DNA of 64,000 nt from Actinomadura graeca (GCF_019175365.1 NZ_CP059572.1:1364001-1428000); one strand, 5' to 3'; positions 28,386 through 36,804 are shown, counted from the stretch's first letter. The notes: a model not told the origin generated them from the sequence alone. A program made the numbers and translations.

Positions 28386-28952
28386 ATGAACCCACCTGCC
28401 TTCCAGCGGGCCCTCGACACCCTGCGCGAGATCCTCGACGGGCCCGGCCCCCGGCCGGAGCTCGACCTGGAGGACATGCCCGCCCCGCGGAACCTCGCCC
28501 CCTACGCCGCCGCGCTGTCCGGCAGCGTCTACCGCGACGACGACACCGAGGTCGCGATGGGGCGGCTGATCGTCCTGTACGACCCCGACGGCGCCAAGGG
28601 GTGGGCGAACGGCTTCCGGATCGTCGCCTACATCCGCGCCGACCTCGAACCCGAGATCGCCGCCGACGAGCTGATCGGCTCGGTGGCGTGGAGCTGGCTG
28701 CTGGAGGCGCTGGAGCCCGCGGGCTACGCCGGCGAGTCCGGGACGATCACCCGCGCGGTCTCCGAGAGCTTCGGCGACAAGGGCGACGAGCCGTCCACCA
28801 CCGAGCTGGAGCTGCGCGCCTCCTGGTCCCCGGCCGGCGACGACCTCGCCGGGCACGTGGCGGCCTGGTGCGAGGTCATGTGCACGACCGCGGGCCTTCC
28901 GCCCGCGGGGGTCGCCGCGCTGCCCGACCGTCCGGGCGGCTCCGGCCGCTGA
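28386..28952 (+). CDS. DUF3000 family protein
   Basis: A 188-residue cytoplasmic protein matching the actinobacterial DUF3000 family: an N-terminal helix FQRALDTLREIL, then LDLEDMPAPRNLAPYAAALSG, GRLIVLYDPDGAKGWANGFRIVAYIRADLE, and a C-terminal half with ELIGSVAWSWLLEAL and ELRASWSPAGDDLAGHVAAW. Biochemical role unknown. In many actinobacteria this family lies between hemE and ribonuclease D, as here; rnd starts 20 bp downstream. The upstream 130 bases after the zinc-ribbon gene hold no recognised element. Confidence 0.88.
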   Translation: MNPPAFQRALDTLREILDGPGPRPELDLEDMPAPRNLAPYAAALSGSVYRDDDTEVAMGRLIVLYDPDGAKGWANGFRIVAYIRADLEPEIAADELIGSVAWSWLLEALEPAGYAGESGTITRAVSESFGDKGDEPSTTELELRASWSPAGDDLAGHVAAWCEVMCTTAGLPPAGVAALPDRPGGSGR

Positions 28953-28971
28953 GAGACGTACGGTAGGGGGC

Positions 28972-30342
28972 GTGGCAGATGCGTCCAGAACCGAGGCGGC
29001 GGGGGAGAACACAGGAACAGTGGGAGTGTCCGAAACGCGCGCCACCGGCCCCGAGAGGGACGCCGGTGCGGAGAAGTCGGCCGCGGCGAACGCGGCGGGG
29101 ACCGTGCCAACGACGGCGGAGGACGCCGGGCCCCCGGCCGTCCCGCTGCTGGAACCGCGCGACGGGGTCCCCGACGTGGTCCGCGACGCCGCCGGACTGG
29201 AACGTGTCATAGCCGTGTTCGGCGCCGGCACCGGACCCGTCGCGGTCGACGCCGAGCGGGCCTCCGGCTACCGGTACGGGCAGCGCGCGTACCTGATCCA
29301 GCTGCGCCGCGCCGGCGCCGGCACCGCGCTGATCGACCCCATCGGATGCCCCGACCTGTCCGGCCTGGACGCCGCGCTCGCGGGCGCCGAGATGGTCCTG
29401 CACGCCGCGAACCAGGACCTGCCCTGCCTCGCCGAGGTCGGCCTCGTCCCCCGCCGGCTGTTCGACACCGAGCTGGCGGGGCGGCTGCTCGGCTACCCGC
29501 GCGTCGGCCTCGGCTCCATGGTGGAGAACGTCCTCGGCTACCTGCTGGAGAAGGGCCACTCGGCGGCCGACTGGTCCACCCGCCCCCTCCCCGACGACTG
29601 GCTGCGCTACGCCGCCCTGGACGTCGAGCTGCTGGTGGAGCTGCGCGACGCCCTCCAGGAGGAGCTGGAGGCGTCCGGCAAGCTCGGCTGGGCGCTGGAG
29701 GAGTTCGCCGCGATCCTCGACACCCCGCCCAAGCCGCCCCGCGCCGACCCGTGGCGCCGCACGTCCGGCATCCACCGCGTCCGCAACCGCCGCGCGCTCG
29801 CCACCGTCCGCGAGGTCTGGGAGGCCCGCGACAAGATCGCCCGCGAGCGGGACCTGTCGCCCGGCCGGGTCCTGCAGGACGCGGCGATCGTCGAGCTGGC
29901 GCTGAAGGCCCCGAAGACCCCCGCCGACCTGCAGGCGCTGCCCACGATGCGCGGCCGCGGCGCCCGGCGCCACCAGACGGCGTGGCTGCGGGCCGTGTCG
30001 CGCGCCCGCGGCCTGTCCGACAAGGAGCTCCCCGAGTCCAACGTCCCCGGCGACGGCCCGCCGCCCGCCCACCGGTGGGCCGACCGCGATCCCGAGGCCG
30101 CCAAGCGCCTCACCGCGGCCCGCGCGGTCATCGCGGCCCTGGCCGACGAGCACGCGATGCCGTCGGAGAACCTGATGCAGCCCGACTCGGTCCGCCGCCT
30201 GGCCTGGACGCCGCCGGACGAGCCGTCCGCGTCCGCCATAGGGGCCGCCCTCCGCGCCCTCGGCGCCCGCCGCTGGCAGGTGGACCTCACCGCCCAGCCC
30301 CTGGCCAGAGCCTTCCTCAGGCTGGAGGTCAAGGATCTGTAG
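28972..30342 (+). CDS. rnd: Ribonuclease D (3'-5' exonuclease with HRDC domain)
   Basis: A 456-residue exoribonuclease that trims RNA 3' ends. A ~60-residue Ala/Glu-rich leader is followed by the DEDD exonuclease domain: VAVDAERASGYRYGQRAYLIQL (Asp/Glu of Exo I), VLHAANQDLPCL (Exo II Asp) and WLRYAALDVELLVEL (Exo III Tyr/Asp). The HRDC domain (~300-375: NRRALATVREVWEARDKIARERDLSPGRVLQDAAIVELA) and a C-terminal HRDC-like region complete the family architecture. GTG 28972 is supported by TACGGT (28959-28964), 7 nt upstream, indicating that rnd may have its own leaderless promoter although it lies 20 bp after the DUF3000 gene. Confidence 0.94.
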   Translation: MADASRTEAAGENTGTVGVSETRATGPERDAGAEKSAAANAAGTVPTTAEDAGPPAVPLLEPRDGVPDVVRDAAGLERVIAVFGAGTGPVAVDAERASGYRYGQRAYLIQLRRAGAGTALIDPIGCPDLSGLDAALAGAEMVLHAANQDLPCLAEVGLVPRRLFDTELAGRLLGYPRVGLGSMVENVLGYLLEKGHSAADWSTRPLPDDWLRYAALDVELLVELRDALQEELEASGKLGWALEEFAAILDTPPKPPRADPWRRTSGIHRVRNRRALATVREVWEARDKIARERDLSPGRVLQDAAIVELALKAPKTPADLQALPTMRGRGARRHQTAWLRAVSRARGLSDKELPESNVPGDGPPPAHRWADRDPEAAKRLTAARAVIAALADEHAMPSENLMQPDSVRRLAWTPPDEPSASAIGAALRALGARRWQVDLTAQPLARAFLRLEVKDL

Positions 30343-30401
30343 TGCCGCCTTCCCGCGCGGAGACGGTCACGGTACTTGCGGGGGCCGGGTGACGGAGCGG
30401 A

Positions 30402-30434
30402 CACTTGCTTAGGTTAGCTTTGCCTAAACAAGTG
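30402..30434 (+). promoter_or_regulatory. Iron box (DtxR/IdeR-type operator) of efeU
   Basis: TTAGGTTAGCTTTGCCTAA (30409-30427) matches the 19-bp IdeR/DtxR consensus, an interrupted palindrome of TTAGGTTAG and CTAACCTAA halves, at about 15 positions. It is embedded in a longer symmetric element with perfect outer arms CACTTG (30402-30407) and CAAGTG (30429-30434), sharing the same centre. It lies 28 bp before the efeU ATG, where iron-loaded regulator would repress. Confidence 0.8.
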
Positions 30435-30454
30435 GTCTGTGGAGGGACGTCACG

Positions 30455-31315
30455 ATGCTGCTCGGCAACTTCCTCATCGGGCTTCGTGAGGGCCTGGAGG
30501 CCGCGCTGGTCGTCAGCATCCTGATCGCCTACCTCGTGAAGACCGGCAACCGGCGGGCCCTCCTGCCCGTGTGGACGGGCATCGCCATCGCCATCGCCCT
30601 CAGCGTCGGGTTCGGCATCGCGCTCAGCGCGGTGTCCTCGGAGATGCAGTTCAAGACGCAGGAGCTGTTCGGCGGCATCCTGTCGATCATCGCCGTGGGC
30701 CTGGTCACCTGGATGGTCTTCTGGATGCGCAAGACCGCGCGGTTCATGAAGGCCGAGCTGGAGGGCAGGCTGGAGGGCGCCCTGGACGTCGGCCCCCTGG
30801 CGCTGGCGGCCGTGGCGTTCCTGGCGGTCGGGCGGGAGGGGCTGGAGACCGCCCTGTTCCTGTGGACGAACATCAGCAACTCCTCCGAGGGCTCCTCGCA
30901 GCCGATCGCGGGCGCGCTGCTCGGGCTGGCCGTCGCCGTCGCGCTCGGCTACCTGCTGTACCGGGGCGGGCTGAAGATCAACCTGAAGCGCTTCTTCACC
31001 TGGACGGGCGCCGCGCTCATCGTCGTCGCCGCGGGCGTGTTCGGCTACGGCTTCCACGACCTGCAGGAGGCCGAGGTGCTCCCCGGCATCGGCTCGGTCG
31101 CGCTGGAGCCGCACCTGTTCTTCGCCGAGTTCGGGACCCCGGGCGACTGGATGCAGACGATCTTCCAGGGCGTCCTGAACGTGACGCCGCGGATCACCTG
31201 GCTGCAGCTGACGATGTGGGCGCTCTACCTGGTGCCGGTGATGGCGCTGTTCCTGCGCCCCTCCGTCCGGGCCACGCCGAAGCCCTCCAAGGCCACCGAG
31301 CCCGCCGCGTCCTGA
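30455..31315 (+). CDS. efeU: FTR1 family high-affinity iron permease EfeU
   Basis: A 286-residue, seven-helix membrane permease. Two REGLE motifs, REGLEA at residues 11-16 and REGLET at 127-132, carry the acidic residues that pass iron in the FTR1/EfeU family. TM segments are spread from residues 5-30 to 245-270; the C-terminus is cytoplasmic and basic. In EfeUOB systems ferrous iron is oxidised by EfeB/EfeO and imported by EfeU; here no efeO or efeB follows, so the partners lie elsewhere or it acts alone. The iron box upstream indicates repression in iron-replete cells. A GGAGG ribosome binding site precedes the ATG. Confidence 0.94.
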   Translation: MLLGNFLIGLREGLEAALVVSILIAYLVKTGNRRALLPVWTGIAIAIALSVGFGIALSAVSSEMQFKTQELFGGILSIIAVGLVTWMVFWMRKTARFMKAELEGRLEGALDVGPLALAAVAFLAVGREGLETALFLWTNISNSSEGSSQPIAGALLGLAVAVALGYLLYRGGLKINLKRFFTWTGAALIVVAAGVFGYGFHDLQEAEVLPGIGSVALEPHLFFAEFGTPGDWMQTIFQGVLNVTPRITWLQLTMWALYLVPVMALFLRPSVRATPKPSKATEPAAS

Positions 31316-31334
31316 GCGCCGCGGCGGTCGCGGG

Positions 31335-31727
31335 TCAGAGGTCGGGCAGCGGGTCGCGGGGCAGGCTGTCGCGCGCGAAGACCTCGGCGTCGGCGGCGTT
31401 GAGGACGGGGATGTACTCGTCGTCCACCTCGAACACCGCGCCGGCGAACTCGAAGGACGCGCCGGTGCCCGTCTCCACCGGCCCGACCCGGGTGCCGCGG
31501 GGGTAGCTCCCCCAGATGCTCTTGGGGGTGCTGCGGCTCAGGGAGCCGGTGGAGATCACGGCGATCTGGTCGTCGGTGACGACGAAGATGAACCCCGCGC
31601 CGCCACCGTAGGCCATCGCGGGGAACAGGTAGCGGATCTCTCCGTCGATCCCGAGGAACTCGCGGCAGCGCTCCCGGAGCGGGCGTGGCACGGGCATGCG
31701 CGGAGGCACCTCCCCCAGGTGGGACAT
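31335..31727 (-). CDS. Conserved hypothetical protein, PH-like fold possible
   Basis: A 130-residue cytoplasmic protein without transmembrane segments. It alternates beta-strand-like stretches (AGFIFVVTDDQIAVISTG, SIWGSYPRGTRVGPVE, ASFEFAGAVFEVDDEYIPVLNAAD), a pattern seen in bacterial PH-like domains such as YokE; this is an impression of the strand layout, not a motif match. It ends FARDSLPRDPLPDL. ATG 31727 is preferred to the TTG five codons upstream. It lies between efeU (convergent) and the ABC permease gene (same strand, 30 bp upstream), so it may be the last gene of that operon. Confidence 0.65.
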   Translation of the reverse strand: MSHLGEVPPRMPVPRPLRERCREFLGIDGEIRYLFPAMAYGGGAGFIFVVTDDQIAVISTGSLSRSTPKSIWGSYPRGTRVGPVETGTGASFEFAGAVFEVDDEYIPVLNAADAEVFARDSLPRDPLPDL

Positions 31728-31757
31728 CGTCGGCCGTCCCAATCATGCACCGATTCG

Positions 31758-32996
31758 TCAGACCGTGGCCAGCGCGATCGTGGGCGGCAGCCGCGCCGCC
31801 CGCACCGCCGGGTACAGCCCGGCCGCCGTCCCGATCGCCAGCGTCGCGACGACCGCGCCGCCGAGCGCCCACACCGGGACGACCGGCGGCCACCCCTTCG
31901 CGAGCGCGAAGCCGGCCGTGACCACGGTGCCGAGCACGGCGCCCGCCGCGCCGCCGACCGCCGACAGCAGCAGCGACTCGGCGAGGAACTGCAGGCGCAC
32001 CTGCCCCCGCGTCGCGCCCAGGGACCGGCGCAGGCCGATCTCGCGGCGCCGCTCCAGCACCGAGATCACCATCGTGTTGGCGACCCCGACACCGCCGACC
32101 AGCAGCGCGACCGCGCCGAGGCCGAGCAGCAGCCCGGTGAACGCCCCGGCCGCCGCCGCCTTGGCCTCCAGGGCATCGGAGGGACGGCTGACCTGCACCT
32201 CCTCGGGGTTCTCCGGATCGACGGTCCGGGCGAGCACCGCGCGCACGTCCGCCACCGACGCGTCCGCCGACCGCTCGTAGATCGTCGTCGGGTGACCGTC
32301 GAAGCCGAGGTGGCGTTTCGCCGCGTCCCAGCCGACGAGCGCGGACCGGTCGATCTCCGGCGCGAGCCCGGCGGGCTCTAGCACGCCGAGGACGGTGAAC
32401 CACCGCCCGCCGATCCAGACCTGCCCACCGGGCCGTTCCGGGGGGTGTGGGGGGTCGTCCCCCCACAAGGGACCGGGCCGGTCCAGACCGAGCCGGCGCG
32501 CCGCCTCCGACCCGAGGACGACGCCCGGATAGCGTCCGGTGGCCGCGTTCAGCCAGGTGCCGCTCACCGTCCGGACGTCCAGGGTGCCGAGCAGGTCCTG
32601 CGTCGCCGCCTGCACCGCGATCCCGTGCGTGACCTCCTCGGGGATGCGGTCGGTGCGGCGCGCGGTCGCGTCCACCGTCCCGGTCGCGCCGACGGCCGTG
32701 ACCGTCCCGATCCGGCGGACCATCTCCGGCGCCGTCTCCGGCAGCTCCGCCGCCTCGCCGAAGAGGGTGTCGCCGGGCTTGGCCGTCAGCAGGTTGGTGC
32801 CGAGCCGGTCCAGCCTCCGCAGCAGGTCCTCCTCGCTGGACGAGGAGATCCCGATGACCGCCACCATCGTCGCGATCCCGATCGCGATGCCGAGCGCCGA
32901 CAGCACCACCCGGGCCGGCCGGGCCCGCAGCCCGCCGAGCCCGACCCGCAGCACGTCCGCGGCGTCCAGTCGCGCCGGGATGAGCGCCGCCCTCAT
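31758..32996 (-). CDS. MacB/FtsX-type ABC transporter permease
   Basis: A 412-residue permease with the MacB architecture: one N-terminal transmembrane helix (~28-50), a large extracytoplasmic MacB-PCD-like domain (~55-285), and three C-terminal helices (~290-405) forming the FtsX domain. The block [37 protein letters not shown] is characteristic of this family. It is the last of four coupled genes: its ATG overlaps the stop of the ATPase gene (ATGA, 32993-32996). Together they should move a substrate, perhaps a peptide or antibiotic, out through a mechanotransmission mechanism. Confidence 0.92.
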   Translation of the reverse strand: MRAALIPARLDAADVLRVGLGGLRARPARVVLSALGIAIGIATMVAVIGISSSSEEDLLRRLDRLGTNLLTAKPGDTLFGEAAELPETAPEMVRRIGTVTAVGATGTVDATARRTDRIPEEVTHGIAVQAATQDLLGTLDVRTVSGTWLNAATGRYPGVVLGSEAARRLGLDRPGPLWGDDPPHPPERPGGQVWIGGRWFTVLGVLEPAGLAPEIDRSALVGWDAAKRHLGFDGHPTTIYERSADASVADVRAVLARTVDPENPEEVQVSRPSDALEAKAAAAGAFTGLLLGLGAVALLVGGVGVANTMVISVLERRREIGLRRSLGATRGQVRLQFLAESLLLSAVGGAAGAVLGTVVTAGFALAKGWPPVVPVWALGGAVVATLAIGTAAGLYPAVRAARLPPTIALATV

Positions 32997-33709
32997 CGCG
33001 CGCCCGCCCCGGCCCGCTCGTCCGCGACGACCAGGCCGTCCCGGACCCCGACGCGGCGCGGCACGCCCGCCGCGACCTCCCGGTCGTGCGTGACGACCAC
33101 GACGGTGGTCCCGGCCGCGTTCAGCCCGCCGAGCAGGGCCAGCACCTCCGCGCCCGCGGCGGTGTCGAGGTTGCCGGTCGGCTCGTCCGCCAGCAGCAGG
33201 TCCGGCTCGCCGACGACGGCCCGCGCCACCGCGACCCGCTGCTGCTCGCCGCCCGACAGCTGATGCGGCCGGTGTCCCGCCCGCCGTCCCAGCCCGACCC
33301 GCTCCAGCGCCGCCCTCGCCCGCTCCCGCCGCTCCCCCAGCCGCGCGCCCCCGTACAGCAGCCCGTCGGCGACGTTGTCGAGCGCGGTCACCCCCGCCGC
33401 GAGGTGGAACTGCTGGAACACGAACCCGAGGTGCCGCGCCCGCAGCGCCGACAGCTCCCGGTCGGAGAGCCCCCCGACCTCGTGCCCGGCGACCCTCACG
33501 CTGCCCGCCGTCGGACGGTCCAGCGTCCCGATCATGTGCAGCAGCGTCGACTTCCCCGACCCGGAAGGCCCGACGACCGCGGCCATCTCCCCCGCCCGGA
33601 TCACCAGGTCCACGCCCCGCAGCGCCGCCACCCCGCCCGCGTGCTCCTTCGTCACCCCGGCCAGCTCGACGATCGCGGACGCGGGCACGTCCCGCCCGAT
33701 CCCCTTCAC
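32993..33709 (-). CDS. ABC transporter ATP-binding protein (MacB/LolD type)
   Basis: A 238-residue ATPase. Walker A is [13 protein letters not shown], the Q-loop lies in VFQQFHL, the signature is [16 protein letters not shown], Walker B is [12 protein letters not shown] and the switch His is in [10 protein letters not shown]. The [15 protein letters not shown] end and the short length mark the LolD/MacB branch that pairs with FtsX-like permeases. The GTG start at 33709 overlaps the stop of the upstream adaptor gene (GTGA, 33706-33709), and its own stop overlaps the permease start, so translation of the three is coupled. Confidence 0.94.
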   Translation of the reverse strand: MKGIGRDVPASAIVELAGVTKEHAGGVAALRGVDLVIRAGEMAAVVGPSGSGKSTLLHMIGTLDRPTAGSVRVAGHEVGGLSDRELSALRARHLGFVFQQFHLAAGVTALDNVADGLLYGGARLGERRERARAALERVGLGRRAGHRPHQLSGGEQQRVAVARAVVGEPDLLLADEPTGNLDTAAGAEVLALLGGLNAAGTTVVVVTHDREVAAGVPRRVGVRDGLVVADERAGAGAR

Positions 33710-34743
33710 CGGACCGGCACCCCGACCTTCATGCCCTCGCGCAGCCCGTCGCCGGAGACCTCGACGCGCCCGCCCCCGAACACCCCGGTCCGCACCGGGA
33801 CGAGCCTCCTCGCCCCCTCCAGGGCCTCGACGGCGAACCCGCCCTCCCGCAACGCCAGCAGCGCCTCGACCGGCACCGACAGCACCCCCTCCCGCCGCTC
33901 GCTCTCCAGCCCGACGGTCACGGGCGCCTCGTCCAGCCGTCCCGTCCCGGCCTTGCCGAGCGCGATGTCGACGTCCACGGTGGTCTTCTTGTCCTGCCCC
34001 GTCCCGGTGCTCTCCGCGACACCGCCGACCTCGCCGACCGTCCCCGCGACGACCTTGCCCCCGGGCAGTTCCACCGAGACCTTCGCCCCCTCGCGCGCGA
34101 GGTCCTGCTTCTCCGCGTCCAGATCGACATGCACGACCCGCCGCGTCCCGGCCACCTGCAGGACGGGCTGCCCCTTCACCGCCTGCTTGCCCTCCGGCGC
34201 CTTCACCTCCCGCACCCGCACGGCCCCTCCCAGGAACACGACCTGCCCCGGATCGACGACGCCCGTCCGCTCCAGGCCCCGGTCGTCCTGCCATTCCTCG
34301 ACCGCCGCCTCCGTGGCGCCGGTGAACTCCTTGTCCACGGTGAGACCCCCGTACCCCAGGGCCACCAGATTGCGTTCGAGCTGCCGCACATCACCGCCGG
34401 AGTCCCCTTCCCTGAGCGTCCGGTACATGGGACTGCCCCCGTACATCAAGGTGACGGGCCTCCCCGCCACCCGCAGCAGCGTCCCGCCCCGCCTGACCGT
34501 CGCCCCCGCTTCCGGCGCCCACGTCACCACCCCGGACGCACCGGCCCACACGTCCCGCACGCCGTCATAGGTGAGCTTCCCGTCGACCTTCTCGATGTCC
34601 ACGAGATCCCCGCGGCTCACCACCGCCGTCCCGAGCGGCACCTCGGGCCCCGCCTTCGCCTCGTGCCCGCCCGTGCCGAACGCGAGCACCCCGCCCCCGG
34701 CCACCACGACGGCGACACCCCCGGCGACCAGTACCCACCTCAT
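33706..34743 (-). CDS. Periplasmic adaptor-like protein with peptidoglycan-binding segment
   Basis: A 345-residue exported or membrane-anchored protein. ATG 34743 ([22 protein letters not shown]) gives an N-terminal hydrophobic anchor and overlaps the upstream stop by 4 bp; the earlier in-frame ATG lies inside the upstream gene. An N-terminal barrel-like region (~35-100) is followed by [22 protein letters not shown], a peptidoglycan-binding-like helix motif, then [21 protein letters not shown] and further beta strands typical of RND/MacA membrane-fusion adaptors, and a C-terminal [26 protein letters not shown] block. It should connect the transporter with the cell envelope. Confidence 0.88.
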   Translation of the reverse strand: MRWVLVAGGVAVVVAGGGVLAFGTGGHEAKAGPEVPLGTAVVSRGDLVDIEKVDGKLTYDGVRDVWAGASGVVTWAPEAGATVRRGGTLLRVAGRPVTLMYGGSPMYRTLREGDSGGDVRQLERNLVALGYGGLTVDKEFTGATEAAVEEWQDDRGLERTGVVDPGQVVFLGGAVRVREVKAPEGKQAVKGQPVLQVAGTRRVVHVDLDAEKQDLAREGAKVSVELPGGKVVAGTVGEVGGVAESTGTGQDKKTTVDVDIALGKAGTGRLDEAPVTVGLESERREGVLSVPVEALLALREGGFAVEALEGARRLVPVRTGVFGGGRVEVSGDGLREGMKVGVPVR

Positions 34744-35249
34744 CTCCCGGCTCCCGGAAGACTCCCCTGGCACGCCTCACGCGCCTTCTTGACCTTCCCC
34801 GGGGCCACGCCCCCCGACGGAATCTGGAACGTCCCGTCCGGCAGCGGGTCCTTCATGTCGACCCCGTGCTCGCGCATGCACTGCGCGAACCTCACGTACT
34901 GGTCATGGACCTTCGGGTCCTTCAGATCGGGCATCTTCCCGCCCGCCCGCAGCCAGGGCTGGCACTTCTTCAGCGCCCCCTGCAACCTCTCCCGGTTCCC
35001 GCCCTTCCCGAGCCGCAGCGCCCTCGCGTCCCCGCTCCCGGGATCCGGGACGTCCACCCCGTTCTCCCGCATGCACTGCGCGAACCTCACCTCCGCGTCC
35101 TCAGGCGACAACGACCGGGAAGGCGACACCGAGGCAGAGGCGGCCCGCCCGACACTGGCCACCCCGCCTCCCCCGTCCCCGCCCCCACACCCCGAGACCC
35201 CGAACAGCCCCGCGACCACGACCCCGGCCACCCAAGCCCACCGGCCCAT
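34740..35249 (-). CDS. Lipoprotein with duplicated CMRE-HGV motif
   Basis: A 169-residue lipoprotein, first gene of the efflux operon. ATG 35249 follows GGGAG; the signal peptide ends in the lipobox GVSGC (Cys ~21). A Ser/Ala linker leads to two copies of one module: RFAQCMRENGVDVPDP and RFAQCMREHGVDMKDP, each followed by a second Cys (KKCQPW and REACQGS) that could form a disulfide with the first. This duplicated Cys motif is a recognisable feature of lipoproteins encoded beside actinobacterial MacB-like transporters. Its function is unknown; substrate capture is plausible. Its stop overlaps the adaptor start (ATGA). Confidence 0.82.
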   Translation of the reverse strand: MGRWAWVAGVVVAGLFGVSGCGGGDGGGGVASVGRAASASVSPSRSLSPEDAEVRFAQCMRENGVDVPDPGSGDARALRLGKGGNRERLQGALKKCQPWLRAGGKMPDLKDPKVHDQYVRFAQCMREHGVDMKDPLPDGTFQIPSGGVAPGKVKKAREACQGSLPGAGR

Positions 35250-35681
35250 ATCTCCCTCTCCGCCAGGGCCACACACCCCGGCGAAGCCCCACTAGACCCC
35301 CACCCCCGTTAAACCCGCATTAGCCGTGCGGCTGCTGGCTGCGGCTCGCCTGCCTTCGCCGCTGCCGGGGCGGGGCGGATCCACGGCGTCCGTGGTTCTG
35401 GACGCGGTCGCTGGAAAGACCATGCGCATCACCTAGAACGCGAATCAAGCCTTGCCCCCGTGAACTCATTGCCTCGCCCGCGGTCAAGTGGTGGGCGAGG
35501 TTTCTTGTGTGCCAGAGCGTCATCACTGCCCGGCTAGGGGATCAAGCCATTCACTGGCCAGCAAGGTGACAGATCGACGGAACGAAGTGATAAATGAGGA
35601 GGCCCTTACGTCGACGAGGAGGGTGATACGGATGGGTTCGATATAGCCGACCGCGACGGCCGATATTTTCAAGGTGTGGAG
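35250..35681. other. Intergenic region at the edge of the accessory patch
   Basis: About 430 bases upstream of both the efflux operon and the accessory gene. It holds a terminator-like hairpin (35472-35500), and the promoters presumably lie here. A minus-strand frame at 35320-35526 has no recognisable domain; I do not call it a gene. Confidence 0.5.
35472..35500 (+). terminator. Terminator-like hairpin
   Basis: CCTCGCCC (35472-35479) and GGGCGAGG (35493-35500), followed by TTTCTTGTGT, fit a plus-strand intrinsic terminator. No plus-strand gene lies immediately upstream, so it may be a relic of a lost gene or an attenuator ahead of the accessory gene. Confidence 0.4.
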
Positions 35682-36485
35682 ATGGCGACACATCCAATCA
35701 ACTGCGAAAAGGCTCAGCAGCACAAGTGTCTCTGCAGCAAATGCGGCGGCTTGGAGCATGGCTGGCCCTACCGGATACGACTGGCCTACGCGCCGACGAG
35801 CGTGGAGAGGGACGTCGTTCGCCGACGGGCGGAAGAGAAGTGGCTGACGGAGAGCGAGGGGCGGGAGAAGAAGGCCACTTTCCCCATGAAAGAGGCCGCG
35901 GTCGATACTTCGATCTCCGACTTGATAGACTGGCTGGCCGAGACCATCCACATCACCGATCGTGTACAGGCCCTCGGTCACGCGTTGACCGATGACGCGA
36001 TGGAGATCCTGCTGGGCCACCTCGGAGCCGTTGATCTCCAAACCTTCAAGAAGGCTTCGGTCAATCACTTCTGGTGTGAGCTTCTTGCATCACTCGCATG
36101 CACGCTCGAAGCCTTCGGTGACTGGAATGACCGGCTGCGCGAACGCCTCTCGCAGGTGATGGTGCTGTCCAAGTGCAGCGACCACATTGCTGAAGGGGCT
36201 GGGAAGCTTGCCGTTCAGGCCGCGCTGCGGGCGATACCGGTCGCCGTCCCATTGCCGAGCACCGGGCAGGTTGAAGACCTGCTGTGGCCCACCCGGATTC
36301 TGGCCATCTTGATGTGCAAGGCACCGGAACGCCATGAAGCCGTGTCGAAATGCTGCCTCGATCCGATAGCAGGGGGCGCCGACGAGCTGGTGAAGGCCGC
36401 TGTCGCCAGGACCACAAAGGAGCGTCTTGTTCAAGTGCTGCCGCCAGACTGGCTGCCGGCCACACGCGCATCGCTCTTCAAGTAA
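35682..36485 (+). CDS. Accessory protein with Cys/His N-terminal motif
   Basis: A 267-residue cytoplasmic protein that I cannot assign to a family. The N-terminus has C (in PINCEKAQQH) and then HKCLCSKCGGLEHGW, a pattern HxCxCxxCGGxxHG that looks like a metal-binding knuckle. The rest is mostly helical (LIDWLAETIHITDRVQALGH, TDDAMEILLGHLG, LRERLSQVMVLSKCSDHIAEG) with scattered cysteines. Codon use is unlike the neighbours: many ATA, GAA, CAT, CTT and TTG codons and less G/C at third positions, suggesting horizontal transfer. No TTA codon is present. ATG 35682 is chosen for AAGG 7 nt upstream; a GTG two codons earlier is possible. It lies next to a tRNA gene. Confidence 0.75.
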   Translation: MATHPINCEKAQQHKCLCSKCGGLEHGWPYRIRLAYAPTSVERDVVRRRAEEKWLTESEGREKKATFPMKEAAVDTSISDLIDWLAETIHITDRVQALGHALTDDAMEILLGHLGAVDLQTFKKASVNHFWCELLASLACTLEAFGDWNDRLRERLSQVMVLSKCSDHIAEGAGKLAVQAALRAIPVAVPLPSTGQVEDLLWPTRILAILMCKAPERHEAVSKCCLDPIAGGADELVKAAVARTTKERLVQVLPPDWLPATRASLFK

Positions 36486-36727
36486 GGTCGGCCGCGGCGG
36501 TGAATTGGAGCGCATTGCCGACTGGCATGGGGGTGTCGGCTGCTGGGGACTGTGAGCCTGAGTCGTAGTGTCGCTGATGTTGCTAAAGTCGGCCTAAGAT
36601 CTGGCCAGTGGAGGTGCGGCTGGATGTGCCGGCACCGGGCTTGATACTCCCTGGAAGATAGGGGCTCCCCTTACCGGATTTTAGGGGATGTCGTGGAGAA
36701 CGGCGTCGAATACATTGCGGGCGACAG
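36486..36727. other. Intergenic stretch between accessory gene and tRNA
   Basis: About 240 bases of lower-GC sequence. A 6-bp stem hairpin TCCCCT (36666-36671) / AGGGGA (36683-36688) lies ~40 bases before the tRNA. No gene or integrase fragment is seen. Confidence 0.5.
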
Positions 36728-36804
36728 GCCCCGGTAGCCCAATCTGGTAGCCAGGCAACGGACTTAAAATCCGCACAGTGTGGGTTCGACTCCCACCCGG
36801 GGTA
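36728..36804 (+). tRNA. tRNA with UAA anticodon, class I shape (Leu codon UUA)
   Basis: A 77-nt cloverleaf. Acceptor GCCCCGG (36728-36734) pairs with CCGGGGT (36797-36803, one G-U). D stem GCC/GGC with GG in the loop; anticodon stem of four pairs (CGGA/TCCG) with an A-C mismatch at the base; anticodon loop CTTAAAA, anticodon TAA at 36765-36767; 5-base variable region ACAGT; T arm GTGGG-TTCGACT-CCCAC; discriminator A; no encoded CCA. By anticodon it reads UUA (Leu), but bacterial leucine tRNAs normally have a long variable arm, absent here. Amino acid identity is therefore uncertain; the A discriminator is compatible with leucine. Confidence 0.8.

Noticed and set aside
35523..36068. 181-codon minus-strand frame in the accessory patch
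   Set aside because: It overlaps the better-supported plus-strand accessory gene, which has the coherent Cys/His motif and a ribosome binding site.
36728..36804. Calling the tRNA a bldA-type tRNA-Leu
   Set aside because: bldA and other leucine tRNAs have a long variable arm; this one has five bases, so only the anticodon can be stated with confidence.
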